Below, piece by piece: positions 5,351-5,472 of a stretch of DNA of 5,472 bases. Below the pieces are notes generated by a model. It saw nothing but the letters and a program-made list of their open reading frames with translations, made no database searches and was not told the DNA's origin. Origin of the DNA: an uncultured Clostridia bacterium (GTDB lineage: Bacteria; Bacillota; Clostridia; Lachnospirales; Lachnospiraceae); assembly GCA_937888895.1 (NCBI GenBank), contig CALASV010000004.1, forward strand, positions 1-5,472. Reading direction: 5' to 3'. Both the position numbers and the translations under genes were made by a program. Within the stretch, counting starts at the first letter, position 1. Each line of letters begins with the position of its first letter.

Positions 5351-5408
5351 CGGATATTCGTAATCCGCTTCGCTACTTACTCATAACCGAATATCTACTA
5401 TCGTAGAT
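5351..5408 (-). repeat. Nested inverted repeats in the leader of the HtrA-like gene
   Basis: GATATTCG (5353-5360) and CGAATATC (5388-5395) form a perfect eight-base inverted repeat around 27 bases. Inside it, on the minus strand, lies GCGAAGC (5373-5367), a sequence known to form an unusually stable mini-hairpin in DNA. A competing pairing, CGGAT/ATCCG (5351-5355 with 5363-5367), uses part of the same bases. Next to it ATCTAC-TATC-GTAGAT (5393-5408) forms a six-base stem with a four-base loop. The density of repeats suggests a structured RNA leader or a dispersed palindromic element. Confidence 0.5.
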
Positions 5409-5440
5409 TGTCAGATGGAGCTTGTAAGCTCCACCTGACA
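5409..5440 (-). repeat. Long perfect hairpin upstream of the HtrA-like gene
   Basis: TGTCAG (5409-5414) pairs with CTGACA (5435-5440) and TGGAGC (5416-5421) with GCTCCA (5428-5433). The single intervening position is A-C on the plus strand but G-U in the minus-strand RNA, giving 13 continuous pairs around a six-base loop (UUACAA). No T run follows on either strand, so it is not a standard intrinsic terminator, although it could mark the end of a gene beyond the right edge. It may be part of a dispersed repeat or of the leader. Confidence 0.55.
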
Positions 5441-5472
5441 CAAATAAGTCCCTTACCCACCACTTAGTGCTT

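Noticed and set aside
1..5472. tRNA, rRNA, CRISPR array, insertion sequence
   Set aside because: No cloverleaf-like sequence, no regularly spaced repeats and no transposase or terminal inverted repeats were seen on either strand.

Overview
The window looks like a stretch of an AT-rich Firmicutes chromosome, most likely a clostridial gut-type (Lachnospiraceae-like) bacterium. The basis is the low GC, strong AGGAG/AAAGGAG Shine-Dalgarno (SD) sites, a YhaM-type exoribonuclease and an iron-sulfur type RlmD. No species can be named. Every gene I can support lies on the minus strand, so the window reads from right to left.

Right part (about 5472 to 1553), core genes. A structured, palindrome-rich leader (about 5351-5440) ends about nine bases before a good SD. 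Then follow three tightly packed genes that look like one operon. The first is a membrane-anchored HtrA-like protein with a PDZ domain (4110-5333). The second is a YhaM-like 3'-5' exoribonuclease (3163-4101). The third is an RlmD-type 23S rRNA uracil-C5 methyltransferase (1737-3152). Gaps are 8 and 10 bases. A strong intrinsic terminator at 1545-1584 closes the unit. The HtrA-like protein appears to have lost all three protease catalytic residues, so it is probably a pseudoprotease.

Middle part (1268-1552), non-coding. This AT-rich spacer holds inverted repeats, a second terminator-like hairpin with a run of seven T, and an excellent SD. That SD leads into a two-codon reading frame, ATG ATT TAG (fMet-Ile-stop). 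A further hairpin sits just before the next gene.

Left part (1-1267), accessory-looking genes. A J-domain protein (752-1267) overlaps a 63-residue protein (568-759), which is followed directly by an intrinsic terminator. Then come a cysteine-rich 61-residue protein (325-510), an 87-residue protein (58-321) and the first 17 codons of another gene (from 52, running off the edge). Such small, poorly characterised proteins and short J-domain proteins are typical of integrative elements and prophages. Their position just downstream of rlmD, whose 3' end I recall as an insertion site for integrative elements in streptococci, suggests a mobile-element arm. No integrase, relaxase or att repeat is visible, so this remains an inference.

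The points most worth a second look are the triad-less HtrA/PDZ protein, the Met-Ile minigene between hairpins, and three hairpins whose only imperfect pair becomes G-U in the minus-strand transcript.
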